From Actinomycetaceae bacterium (lineage in GTDB: Bacteria; Actinomycetota; Actinomycetes; Actinomycetales; Actinomycetaceae), in assembly GCA_028724905.1 (NCBI GenBank), contig JAQYTG010000004.1, positions 1 through 64,000 on the forward strand: a stretch of DNA of 64,000 nucleotides. The letters are read 5' to 3'. Each line of letters opens with the position of its first letter. Positions within the stretch are counted from its first letter, which is position 1. Of this stretch, positions 1 through 8,373 are shown one piece after another. Under the pieces are notes generated by a model. That model was not told the origin of the DNA and searched no databases. It saw nothing but the letters and a program-made list of their open reading frames with translations. A program made the translations under genes and the position numbers.

Positions 1-1
1 C

Positions 2-688
2 TTGGAATCTAGGGATCGAAGCAACACCTGGTGTGGAAGGAAGTGTTGTCGGGTGTTGTGGGAGTGTCGTGGCGTGGAGTATGCCTCGCGTTCATTGATG
101 TGTGCTGCTCGGCGGGATCATTATGTGGAGCTTTTGAATCAGGGCTTGAATTTCACTCAAGCAGCCAGGGCTGTCGGTGTTTTGAAACGCACGGGTAAGG
201 TCTGGCGTCATGGGCGTAGGCGTGTAACTGGACGTAACGAGAAACCGAGTGTGGATTGGTACCGTTGTGATACGGATAACCCCCAGCCGATTTCTTCTCG
301 TTATCTTTCACAAGATGAACACATAACGATTGCCGATATGCTTCATCGCGGGCATAGTATCCGTGCAATTGCACGGACAGGCTCAGAGTTTCTCGTGCTC
401 AACACTGCCACTGGCGAAAAAGCAAATTTTCATATAAATGCCCGTACTGCCTTTGGAGATATTTATGAGCCTGTATATCCCTGGCAAGGTGGATTGATTG
501 TATCAAATACACACACCATTAAGAGAGAAGATCTCGAAGTGGCAGCATATTCTCCCGAGGGAGTGGTATGGACAATCCCCCTAGAAGAAGAGCACCTTCT
601 ACTCCGAGGGGGTAAGTATCTTTACACTATGTTTGACGATGGCGGGGTCGTGATTCAAAAGGTAGCTTTATCGATGGAGTCCTTGTGA
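2..688 (+). pseudogene. IS30-type transposase N-terminal fragment fused in frame to the tail of an unrelated protein
   Basis: This open frame joins two unlike pieces. Residues about 33-125 (from the ATG at 98) look like the N-terminus of an IS30-family transposase: a helix-turn-helix segment (LNQGLNFTQAARAVGV), then DNPQPISSRYLSQDE and HSIRAIAR, which in intact enzymes lead into a second helix-turn-helix and the DDE domain. Here the match stops after IRAIAR near base 376. About 100 residues of different character follow (FLVLNTATGEK, GGLIVSNTH, VVWTIPLEEE), alternating strands and glycine turns like the last blades of a PQQ-type beta-propeller. The frame is open at the left edge, so the true start is unknown. 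The catalytic domain is missing, so transposition activity is not expected. Whether the fused frame is expressed cannot be judged. The IS30 reading rests on remembered motifs, not a search. Confidence 0.6.
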
Positions 689-768
689 GCTAGGCAAGCA
701 TCTTAAAATACTCGAAATTACTTCTGGTACTTCCTGCATTTCGGGCGATTTTTTGGCAATATCGAGGT

Positions 769-3495
769 ATGGGTGAAGAAGATGTTGAAACTACTGCACC
801 GGAATCTGAAAATCGGGCGTTAGCTGTGGCTAATGGCTCGGAAGCTACGGCGGCTGAAGCTGCTACTGCCGTCACCGCTACTACAGATGCCGCAGCAGCT
901 GCCGTCACCGCGAGTGCCACCCCCGCTGCCGCTGCTATCGGCGGCGGCGCAGACGGCGCAGGCGACGAAAACCTCAACTGTGAAAACCTCGGCGGCGAAA
1001 ACTTCAGCGTCGGCATCCTCAGCGGTGAAAGCTCCGGCACCGAGTCTTCCTCCGACACCGAGTCTTCCACCGGCACGGAGTCTCCCACCGCCGCAGAACT
1101 CTTCGGAGCTGAGGATGCGGCTGAGAGTGAAGTAATTGCCTCTGCCGACACGATTGATCGCATCGGAGATACCGCCTGGCAGCAGGAAAATCGGGCGGCA
1201 CGTGAGGCCGTGCGCAGCCAGGCTTCAGGCTTGGCAGGCTACACGCAAGGAAAACAGAAGCCAGCTAGCCAGAAGACGCGGATACGCCTTGGCTCGCCGG
1301 TGTTGCCTGAAACGCTCAGCAAAATGGCTCAGGAAGCCCGCAAACGTGCCCAGATTCAAGGGCTCAAGCTGGACGAAGTAGCTTTGCCAGAGGGGCGCTT
1401 TGCCGATCGGGAACTCACCTGGCTGGCTTTTAATGAGCGGGTGTTGGAGCAGGCGGAAGATCCGCATTTGGCAATTTTGGAGCGAGCCTGGTTCTTAGCC
1501 ATTTTCGCCTCCAACCTCGACGAGTTCTACATGGTGCGAGTGGCAGGATTGAAACGCCGCATCGCCGCCGGTATGGCCGTCACCGGCCCCTCGGGTCTTA
1601 GCCCACACCAGCTGCTCGACGGCATCAACGTCCGTGCACATGAGCTCATGGAGCGCCACGCACGAGTATTTCGTGACGACGTACAGCCCAAGCTCGCTGA
1701 AGAGGGTATCCATATTCGGCATTGGGCAGATATTGGCGAGCACGAGCACGATCGTCTGCGCAAGTTTTATCGCAAACAGATCTTTCCAGTACTCACCCCG
1801 CTCGCCGTCGATCCGGCGCACCCGTTCCCTTATATTTCGGGGCTTTCACTGAATTTAGCGGTGCTGGTGCGCAATCCGGCCACAGGTAAGGAACTCTTCG
1901 CCAGGGTGAAAGTGCCGCCGTTGCTGCCGCGCTTTATCGCTGTCGATTCAGAGGGGAGGCCGTATAGCCCCGAAGATGTGCCCTCCGATTCGATGGGGCG
2001 GACGCAATATATTCCGCTGGAAGAAGTGATCGGTGCGCACTTATACACGCTCTTCCCAGGAATGGAAGTGGTGGATTACTCCACGTTCCGCGTCACCCGC
2101 AATGAAGATCTGGAAGTGGAAGAAGACGACGCCGAAAACCTCTTGCAGGCGATGGAGAAAGAGCTACTGAAACGGCGTTTTGGGCCGGTGGTACGGCTGG
2201 AGGTGGCAGAAGATATCTCTGAGCACGTGCTGCGTCTGCTACAGCGAGAGCTGCGTGTACGCAATGAAGACGTCTTCCGCCTGCCGCAGCCGCTCGATCT
2301 CACCGGTTTAAACGTGATTCACGATCTCGACCGTCCGAAGTTGAAGTACAAGAACTTTGTGCCGGTGACGCCGGCGGGCTTCGCTGAGGTGGAAAGCTCC
2401 CGTGCGAGCGACGTCTTTGAAGCCATACGGCGGCAAGATATTCTGGTGCATCACCCCTATGATTCTTTCGCCACTAGCGTGCAGCAGTTCCTTGCGCAGG
2501 CCGCTGCCGATCCAAAAGTGCTGGCTATCAAGCAGACTCTCTACCGCACTAGTGGGGATTCCCCGATCGTCGATGCACTCATCAAAGCGGCATACGCTGG
2601 AAAGCAGGTGCTGGCCGTGGTGGAGATTAAGGCGCGCTTCGACGAGCAGGCAAATATCGAGTGGGCTCGCAAACTGGAGCAGGCAGGTGTGCACGTGGTC
2701 TATGGCATCGTCGGGCTGAAGACTCACTGCAAACTCTCGCTTGTGGTGCGCCAAGAAGATGACGGGTTGCGGCGCTACTGCCATGTGGGCACCGGCAACT
2801 ACAATCCGAAGACGGCGCGCGGCTATGAAGATCTGGGTATTTTCACCTGTGAGCGTGACGTCGGGCAGGATCTGATCCGGCTGTTCAACCAGCTCTCCGG
2901 CTATGCTCCGAAGTCTAAATTCCACCGGCTGCTGGTGGCGCCGCTGGGGATTCGCTCCGGCCTGTTGGAGCGGATTGAGCGCGAGATTGCCAATAAACGC
3001 GCTGGCAAAGAGGCGTGGATTAAGCTCAAGACTAATGCGGTGGTAGACGAGCGCGTGATTGATGCACTCTACCGCGCCTCGCAGGCGGGAGTGCCGGTAG
3101 AGTTGCAGGTGCGCGGTATTTGCTGCTTGCGAGCGGGCATTCCAGGGCTCAGTGAGAACATTAAAGTGCGATCCATTCTAGGGCGTTTCCTAGAGCACTC
3201 GCGTATATATGCGTTCCATAATGACGGTGATCCAGAGGTGTTTATTGGCTCGGCAGACCTCATGCACCGGAATCTCGATCGGCGTATCGAGGCGCTTATT
3301 GCGATCACGGATCCGCAGATGAAGCGGCAACTGATTGATTTAGTTACGGTGGCTTGCGCTGAGGAGACGCAGAGCTGGCATCTTGAAGCTGACGGCTGGC
3401 ACCACGTATATGAAGATAAGCACGGGAACCGGCTGCAGCATATTCAAGACATTCTCATGGCAGACGCGCGCTCGCGCGTGGCTGCTCGGCACTAA
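769..3495 (+). CDS. ppk1: Polyphosphate kinase 1
   Basis: Cytoplasmic PPK1 reversibly moves the gamma phosphate of ATP onto inorganic polyphosphate (EC 2.7.4.1). The family core starts at about residue 205 ([19 protein letters not shown], then [19 protein letters not shown]) and runs to the C-terminus. The catalytic histidine that forms the phospho-enzyme is His653 in KTHCKL; the second conserved histidine is His810 in EHSRIYAF. At 908 residues the protein is about 200 longer than usual. The extra length is an N-terminal Ala/Ser/Glu/Thr-rich tail with no visible domain. The ATG at 769 has GAGG almost touching it, so a start further in is possible. It converges with a phosphate carrier gene, which fits a shared role in phosphate storage and uptake. 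The kinase call is secure; the N-terminus is not. Confidence 0.95.
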   Translation: MGEEDVETTAPESENRALAVANGSEATAAEAATAVTATTDAAAAAVTASATPAAAAIGGGADGAGDENLNCENLGGENFSVGILSGESSGTESSSDTESSTGTESPTAAELFGAEDAAESEVIASADTIDRIGDTAWQQENRAAREAVRSQASGLAGYTQGKQKPASQKTRIRLGSPVLPETLSKMAQEARKRAQIQGLKLDEVALPEGRFADRELTWLAFNERVLEQAEDPHLAILERAWFLAIFASNLDEFYMVRVAGLKRRIAAGMAVTGPSGLSPHQLLDGINVRAHELMERHARVFRDDVQPKLAEEGIHIRHWADIGEHEHDRLRKFYRKQIFPVLTPLAVDPAHPFPYISGLSLNLAVLVRNPATGKELFARVKVPPLLPRFIAVDSEGRPYSPEDVPSDSMGRTQYIPLEEVIGAHLYTLFPGMEVVDYSTFRVTRNEDLEVEEDDAENLLQAMEKELLKRRFGPVVRLEVAEDISEHVLRLLQRELRVRNEDVFRLPQPLDLTGLNVIHDLDRPKLKYKNFVPVTPAGFAEVESSRASDVFEAIRRQDILVHHPYDSFATSVQQFLAQAAADPKVLAIKQTLYRTSGDSPIVDALIKAAYAGKQVLAVVEIKARFDEQANIEWARKLEQAGVHVVYGIVGLKTHCKLSLVVRQEDDGLRRYCHVGTGNYNPKTARGYEDLGIFTCERDVGQDLIRLFNQLSGYAPKSKFHRLLVAPLGIRSGLLERIEREIANKRAGKEAWIKLKTNAVVDERVIDALYRASQAGVPVELQVRGICCLRAGIPGLSENIKVRSILGRFLEHSRIYAFHNDGDPEVFIGSADLMHRNLDRRIEALIAITDPQMKRQLIDLVTVACAEETQSWHLEADGWHHVYEDKHGNRLQHIQDILMADARSRVAARH

Positions 3496-3535
3496 TGGGC
3501 TGCACTCAGGCACGTCGCAGCCGCCGCAGTGCACG

Positions 3536-3575
3536 AGTGGGGGTGCTCATGCCAGCCTGGCTGAGCACCCCCACT
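3536..3575. terminator. Bidirectional hairpin between ppk1 and the phosphate carrier
   Basis: A perfect 14-base inverted repeat (AGTGGGGGTGCTCA at 3536-3549 and its complement at 3562-3575) encloses a 12-base loop that can itself pair (GCCAG/CTGGC). It lies between two convergent genes. There is no T-run on either side, so it would be a tract-less hairpin of the kind proposed for high-GC actinobacteria. Confidence 0.7.
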
Positions 3576-3588
3576 GGAGAATATCACC

Positions 3589-4593
3589 TTACAGGTGAAT
3601 AATGGCGTGCAGAATGCTGTAGCAGATCATGGCGATAAAGCCGGCTGCGGGCAGCGTGAGGAACCACGCGGTGACGATATTTCCGGCCACGCTCCAGCGT
3701 ACAGCGCTGCGGCGGCGGGTGGCGCCCACGCCCATTACCCCAGAGGTGATCACGTGGGTGGTGGAAACCGGAGCGTGCCAGAGGAATGCCGTGGTGTAGA
3801 GCACAGTGGCGCCCACCATTTCGGAGACGAACCCGCGGGAGGGATCAACTTCCGTGATATTTTGCCCCAGGGTTTTCATAATCCGTTTGCCACCAGTGAG
3901 TGTGCCCAGGGAGATAGCCAGTGCGGCGCCAAACTTTACCCACATGGGGATGCCTGTGCCTTCATGGTATCCACCGGCCACGAGTGCCAACACCACCACG
4001 CCCATCGTTTTCTGTGCGTCTTGCAACCCATGACCAAGAGCCACGGCCGCAGACGAGAGGATCTGCAAGCGGCGGAAACGGTGCATCGTGGTGCGATACT
4101 GTGCGTTCTTGAGTGCTTTAAGCAGCAGAGACATCAGCGCATACGCGAGCACAAACCCCACTACCGGCGAGAGGAACATCGGGATAATGACCTTTTCGCC
4201 GATCACCACCCAATGTACCGTGACGGCAGCGGCAATTCCCGCTCCGGTGAGTCCGCCGATGAGCGCGTGCGACGAGCTAGACGGTAGCCCAAACCACCAG
4301 GTGATAATGTTCCAGCCGATAGCTCCGAGCAAGCCCGAAAGCACCACGATGAGGCCAGAGTTGTCTTGGGGCGGAGAGATAATTCCGGAGCCTATTGTTT
4401 CGGCCACTCCTGTGCCGAGCAAAGCTCCGAGGAAGTTCATCACTGCGGCCATAATGAGAGCCGTCAGGGGTTTGAGTGCGCGAGTGGCCACTGATGTGGC
4501 GATAGCATTAGCGGCGTCGTGAAAACCATTCGTGAAGTCGAAAACAAAGGCGATGATCGACACGAGCACGATCAGTAGGAGCGTGAGATCCAC
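3589..4593 (-). CDS. pit: Inorganic phosphate transporter, Pit family
   Basis: Membrane carrier that imports phosphate, usually as a metal-phosphate complex driven by the proton gradient. Two signature segments are visible, one per inverted half: GFHDAANAIATSVATRAL near the N-terminus and GHGLQDAQKTMGVV in the middle. The rest is mostly hydrophobic helices. At 334 residues it is a short bacterial Pit. I start it at the GTG at 4593 rather than the longer frame from 4617, because AAGGAG lies 9-10 bases upstream and the GTG sits just after the stop of the DUF47 gene. The two genes form an operon, the usual Pit plus Pit-accessory pairing. The transported metal cannot be told from sequence. Confidence 0.92.
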   Translation of the reverse strand: MDLTLLLIVLVSIIAFVFDFTNGFHDAANAIATSVATRALKPLTALIMAAVMNFLGALLGTGVAETIGSGIISPPQDNSGLIVVLSGLLGAIGWNIITWWFGLPSSSSHALIGGLTGAGIAAAVTVHWVVIGEKVIIPMFLSPVVGFVLAYALMSLLLKALKNAQYRTTMHRFRRLQILSSAAVALGHGLQDAQKTMGVVVLALVAGGYHEGTGIPMWVKFGAALAISLGTLTGGKRIMKTLGQNITEVDPSRGFVSEMVGATVLYTTAFLWHAPVSTTHVITSGVMGVGATRRRSAVRWSVAGNIVTAWFLTLPAAGFIAMICYSILHAIIHL

Positions 4594-4597
4594 GAGA

Positions 4598-5218
4598 TTA
4601 GTTCTCCTTGATCGCAATGGTTTCTACCACTGCGGCGAGATTTTCAAAGCGGTCGATAGCGGCTTCAAAGCAGTCCACCACGAATTTCATTTTCAGCACG
4701 TTCATGGGCTGAGCATCCGGATCGCTAAACAGATCAGAAATGATGGAACGGTACACAGTATCGCCATGATTTTCTAGTTGGTTAATACCCACCCAGAAAG
4801 CTCGCATTTTGTCGGTGATTTTATTGAGATGCTGCATGGCTTCTGTGGTGGATTGTGCACATTCGCTGATGATTCCCACCAGTTTGAGTGCTTTCTCAGG
4901 CAACTCATCCACCCCATAGAGCACGATATTGTCTCCCGCTTCGTCGATCATGTCGATGCAGTCATCAATAATCGAGGTGAGGTTGAAGAGGTCTTCGCGG
5001 TCGTAGGGAAGCACAAAGCTAGAGTTAATTTTCTTCAAAACGGTGTGCGTAGCTTCGTCTGCCTCATTTTCGATGGCATGAAGTTTGGCGTTGATATCTT
5101 CGCGCGCCTGCGGTTCAGCCTGCACCAGGTTTGTGAGCGTAGTGGCTGCGCGAGTGAGATTCTCAGATTGCGTGGCGATGAGATCGGTAACGGATGGGCC
5201 GCCAATTTTGTGTCCCAC
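4598..5218 (-). CDS. DUF47 family PhoU-like phosphate transport accessory protein
   Basis: A 206-residue, mainly helical protein of the DUF47/PhoU-like family. The pattern DREDLFNLTSIIDDCIDMIDEAGDNI, a helix with acidic metal-binding positions, is typical. Family members regulate or stabilise Pit-type carriers at the membrane face. The GTG start at 5218 has AAGGAG six bases upstream. The stop is four bases before the transporter start, so the two are translationally close. It should be the accessory subunit of the phosphate carrier at 3589-4593. It lacks the two tandem three-helix repeats of full PhoU. Confidence 0.88.
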   Translation of the reverse strand: MGHKIGGPSVTDLIATQSENLTRAATTLTNLVQAEPQAREDINAKLHAIENEADEATHTVLKKINSSFVLPYDREDLFNLTSIIDDCIDMIDEAGDNIVLYGVDELPEKALKLVGIISECAQSTTEAMQHLNKITDKMRAFWVGINQLENHGDTVYRSIISDLFSDPDAQPMNVLKMKFVVDCFEAAIDRFENLAAVVETIAIKEN

Positions 5219-5368
5219 AGAAAGCTCCTTCGTTGAGTAGTTCGAGGAGGATACACAGGGCGCGCCTGCATATCTACTGTTAGCTTACAAAAAAGTACCC
5301 GGTATGTAACAATTTTCTCGCCGTATAAGTGAGGTGGGTGACCTGCACGAAAACGCATACACGAGCGG

Positions 5369-5374
5369 TAAAGT
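5369..5374 (+). promoter_or_regulatory. -10 box of a probable leaderless promoter
   Basis: TAAAGT lies exactly six bases before the ATG at 5381, with no ribosome-binding site between. This is the geometry of a leaderless actinobacterial transcript. Confidence 0.35.
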
Positions 5375-5380
5375 GGCGCT

Positions 5381-5692
5381 ATGAGATGCGAATTTTATCT
5401 GCCAGGATGCAAGGCTCTTTTTCGCAGATATGCCGCCCAGGAGCAGCAGCTGCGCACCGCCATTGAGCAGCATATCGACGGGCAGATTGCCACTGATTTT
5501 GTGCACACAAAACTCGCTTCCCGCCGGCTGTTCAACGGCTTGAAAGTCTATGAGTGCAGGGTCAATGTAGGAAAGTTGCCCGCATTAAGAGTTGCTTTTA
5601 CAGTTCGCACAGGTGTGGCCACGGTGGTCTATATCAGCACAAACATTCAAAAATCTGAGTTCTCCAAAGAGATTGATGCCTTTTTGAAGTGA
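5381..5692 (+). CDS. Small hypothetical protein, possible RelE/ParE-like fold
   Basis: I do not recognise this 103-residue protein with confidence. It has a basic helical N-terminal half, then strands (RRLFNGLKVYECRV, LPALRVAFTVR, VATVVYISTN) and a closing helix. Helices followed by a small sheet with basic residues resemble the RelE/ParE toxin fold, but no catalytic set can be assigned. A second 103-residue gene follows after 35 bases on the same strand and could be a partner. No Shine-Dalgarno sequence is seen, but a -10-like hexamer sits six bases before the ATG. The frame has normal codon use and is clear of neighbours on both strands, so I think it is real. Confidence 0.55.
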   Translation: MRCEFYLPGCKALFRRYAAQEQQLRTAIEQHIDGQIATDFVHTKLASRRLFNGLKVYECRVNVGKLPALRVAFTVRTGVATVVYISTNIQKSEFSKEIDAFLK

Positions 5693-5727
5693 TAGCGTGA
5701 GATAAAGTGACGAGGGGAGGTGACGGC

Positions 5728-6039
5728 GTGAAAGCCATGCCGTTGAAACAGGCACAGGAGCGCCTTTATTCGGTGGCACAGCGCAAGAGAGATACATCGC
5801 TCACATTACTCACGTGGAAACAGGATCGCTCGGTGGAAGTGGAGTGCATTGAGGGGACGATTGTGCTGCGCGAGCATGGATATCGTGAGAGTGAACTCAC
5901 ATTCACTCAGGCTCACGATATGAAGCACGCTCTCAAAGATGCTTGTGCGCGAGAATTTCCACGCTCCAATCGGGTTCACGTGCTGGAGCGCGGAGCCGCC
6001 TATGGAAAGGAGCGCGGAGCCGCCTACGGAAAGTCGTGA
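5728..6039 (+). CDS. Small hypothetical protein with duplicated C-terminal tail
   Basis: Function unknown, 103 residues from the GTG at 5728, chosen because AGGGGAGG lies about six bases upstream; the frame is open from 5707. The body (KQAQERLYSVAQRKRDTS, VEVECIEGTIVLREHGYRESELTF, DMKHALKDACAREFP) looks like a small alpha/beta protein. The C-terminus ends in two copies of ERGAAYGK, encoded by a 24-base tandem duplication at about 5988-6035 with one difference, so the tail has grown recently. It follows the unknown gene at 5381 and precedes the thiamine kinase-like gene. A partnership with the first is possible but unproven. Confidence 0.55.
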   Translation: MKAMPLKQAQERLYSVAQRKRDTSLTLLTWKQDRSVEVECIEGTIVLREHGYRESELTFTQAHDMKHALKDACAREFPRSNRVHVLERGAAYGKERGAAYGKS

Positions 6040-6074
6040 GAAGCCGTGAAAATTCAGTCTTGTAGTGGGAGCAA

Positions 6075-6833
6075 ATGGAGGGAAGTTTGCTAATGGTGGA
6101 TCGCGAGAGTTCTGCGTGCCTCGTCGTCACGGCTCATGTGGAGGGTCTAGAGCAGGTGCGTACGCAGGTGACGCAGCAGCAGTGGGATTTCGTGCTCTGT
6201 GCTGACGGCGGGCAGCTCGTAGCAGATGTGCTTGGCGTGACGCCGGATGCTTATATTGGTGACTACGATTCGTCTGTACGTCCGCAGGGGCGCGTCTATC
6301 AGCTCTCTGCTGATGCAGCCGTGATTGCCTTAGATAGCGAGGAGCGGGAGCGGATCGTGTGCAGGGCACCGGTGCGAAGCCATGCAGAGCGGGCAGTTTT
6401 CGTGCTTCCGGCTGAGAAAGCCATGACGGATTCAGAGGCAGCTGTAGATGTGGCTGCTCAGCTTGGGTTTGCTGATATTGCACTGCTCGGTGGGCTAGGA
6501 GGCCGCTTTGACCACACGCTTGGCAACCTCACGATCTTGGCCAAATATGTGGATTCTGCTGTGCGGGTGCGGATTTTTGATGGTTTTAATTCTGTGGAGA
6601 TGGTGGCAGCGGGTACGCACACCGTACCTCGGCGGGGATTTCGTTACTTCGGCGTTCTGCCGTACGGTGGTTCTGCCATCGGGGTGACGATGCGCGGCGT
6701 CAAATATGCCGTCACCGACTTTACGTTTGAGGATTCTTCCACGCGCGGCGTAAGCAATGAGATCGTAGGAGAATCAGCCACGCTCAGTGTGCGTGCAGGA
6801 CGGCTGCTGCTTGTGCAGTCACGAGATGAGTAG
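6075..6833 (+). CDS. Thiamine pyrophosphokinase-like protein
   Basis: Cytoplasmic enzyme expected to transfer pyrophosphate from ATP to thiamine to make thiamine diphosphate (EC 2.7.6.2). The motifs occur in family order: CADGG, PDAYIGDYDS (equivalent of IGDFDS), KAMTDSEAAVDVA (equivalent of KDxTDxExA), and GGLGGRFDHTLGNL. A C-terminal beta region follows (MVAAGTHTVP, FGVLPYGG, GVKYAVTDFTF). Length, 252 residues, is normal to slightly long. Two starts compete: ATG 6075 with GGGAG three bases away, and ATG 6093 with GGAGGG ten bases away; I give the longer. Its product is the cofactor of Kgd and the transketolase encoded nearby, but this is not an operon with them. Confidence 0.85.
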   Translation: MEGSLLMVDRESSACLVVTAHVEGLEQVRTQVTQQQWDFVLCADGGQLVADVLGVTPDAYIGDYDSSVRPQGRVYQLSADAAVIALDSEERERIVCRAPVRSHAERAVFVLPAEKAMTDSEAAVDVAAQLGFADIALLGGLGGRFDHTLGNLTILAKYVDSAVRVRIFDGFNSVEMVAAGTHTVPRRGFRYFGVLPYGGSAIGVTMRGVKYAVTDFTFEDSSTRGVSNEIVGESATLSVRAGRLLLVQSRDE

Positions 6834-6900
6834 CGGAAGTTTTGGTTTGCGTTTCCGAAGGCTTTGCTGCGCGTCGAAATCTGTCGCGTCGCAGCTCTCA

Positions 6901-7875
6901 CTAGCTATTGAGATAGTGGCTCTCGTCTATCGTCTTCAGTAGGTACGAGACGTCATCATAGCGTGATGTGTCAGACTCAGAGCCGATGCTGACGATCAAG
7001 CATTCTGCTGTGTCTGTGCGATAAAGGACGACGAGGTTGTAGTCATCACCCAATGAACCCGTCTTGACGCCGTGCACCTTTTCGTTGTAAAAATTGCTCT
7101 CCGGATCGAGAAATTTATTGGTATTGTGCCACGTTTTTGCTGTGCCGTTCAGGGGAGTGGCGGTGTAATACACCTGCGAGATGATATCAGTAAACCACGG
7201 TTCTTCCAGCAGGAGTTTGCAAACATCCAGGACGTTCTGGGCAGTCGTGTGCGAATCGTCGTCATAACCGCTTGGGTCGTGAATACTAGTCTCATCCCAA
7301 CCTCGCTGTTGGATGTGGGAATTGAGATCGCTGAGGAATAGCTCAATGCGTTCGTCGGTACTTGAAGCGTCGGGATGGCTCACGCCGCCGATATAGTCGG
7401 CTACGACGTAAGCTGCGTCGTTTCCAGAGGGAATGAGCATGGCGGCAAAGAGGTCGTGCAAAGAGTATATTTCGCCAGCTGCCAGAGACGCCACGGAAGA
7501 GTTTTCCTTTAATCTGTTGAGCGCGCCTTCGCTCACGTGCACCTGTGCGTCATCAGGGGCAATTGTGCGTGCGTATTCCACTGTGAAAAGTTTGGCCAGC
7601 GACGCTGGGCGCTGATGCTCGTTCTCTGCTTTTGAGATGAATGGTTCATCAGTAGAACGATCCACGACGAGTAAAGACTTTGCATTGAAAAATCCGTCTT
7701 TGGCAGTAGAGTGCTGGTATTGCCAAGAATGAAAGGCATTTTTGAGATCTCGAAAATGCTCAGGCTGCGCTGCATACCAGCCAAAGCCGCCGATAAAAAT
7801 TAGCACCACAAATGCGATAAAAACTCGCATGAAAGGGCGTTTATGGGTCTTATCGTCTGTGTTCTTCTGCCTCAT
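6901..7875 (-). CDS. Serine-type D-alanyl-D-alanine carboxypeptidase (peptidase S11)
   Basis: Penicillin-binding enzyme that trims the terminal D-Ala from peptidoglycan stem peptides (EC 3.4.16.4). All three active-site motifs are present: S92-L-A-K95, S150-G-N152 and K271-T-G273. Residues 14-36 form one hydrophobic segment after a basic N-terminus (uncleaved signal anchor), so the catalytic domain faces outside. The 324-residue length suggests the C-terminal beta domain of DacA is absent or very short. The start at 7875 has GGTGGT almost touching the ATG. It converges with the thiamine kinase-like gene. Confidence 0.92.
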   Translation of the reverse strand: MRQKNTDDKTHKRPFMRVFIAFVVLIFIGGFGWYAAQPEHFRDLKNAFHSWQYQHSTAKDGFFNAKSLLVVDRSTDEPFISKAENEHQRPASLAKLFTVEYARTIAPDDAQVHVSEGALNRLKENSSVASLAAGEIYSLHDLFAAMLIPSGNDAAYVVADYIGGVSHPDASSTDERIELFLSDLNSHIQQRGWDETSIHDPSGYDDDSHTTAQNVLDVCKLLLEEPWFTDIISQVYYTATPLNGTAKTWHNTNKFLDPESNFYNEKVHGVKTGSLGDDYNLVVLYRTDTAECLIVSIGSESDTSRYDDVSYLLKTIDESHYLNS

Positions 7876-8373
7876 ACCACCTTACCGTACCGCATATTTC
7901 GCGTTAAAAAGGGTGTAGTAGATATTTTGAGTCAGCTTAGGCGGGATGAGCCAGTTCCCCCCTCTCTCGCTTCGCGTTGCATTTCTCGAAAAACACCGCG
8001 TTGGAGTATGCCCAACGGTTTTCAATGGAAAATTGGCTTACTCAACCCGCCGGCGCGATACCTACGATAGCGAGTATTCGCTACTGGACGTCGCCTGTGC
8101 GTTATTACCCGTATGCAGACACCTATACGTTGTCACCTGCACGTCGCCGCTCGTATGCCGGCACCGGTATGTAGAGGCCCGTATGCAGGCTCCCGTACGT
8201 CGTCACCTATACGTCATCACCTGCACGTCGCCGCTCGCACGTCGCCGCTCGTATGCCGGCACCGATATGCGGACGCCCAAACTGTGTACGTATGCATATA
8301 GACGAAACGTGAACTCACATCCAGGTATGCACGCCGGCGGGTTGAGTTTCCCGAAGCTGCGATGCTACCCAGA
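7876..8373. other. Gene-free stretch upstream of the DD-carboxypeptidase
   Basis: About 500 bases with no credible gene. The frames that cross it run into the antisense of the sulfhydrylase. It holds the repeat pair at 8120-8268. I see no riboswitch or clear terminator. Confidence 0.6.
8120..8268 (+). repeat. Imperfect direct repeat pair with an inner 14-base tandem duplication
   Basis: A unit of about 50 bases (cacctatacgt, then tcacctgcacgtcgccgctcg, then tatgccggcaccg) occurs at 8120-8171 and again at 8203-8268. The second copy is longer because cacgtcgccgctcg is duplicated head to tail (8224-8237 and 8238-8251). The pattern points to slippage or unequal exchange. Confidence 0.75.
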
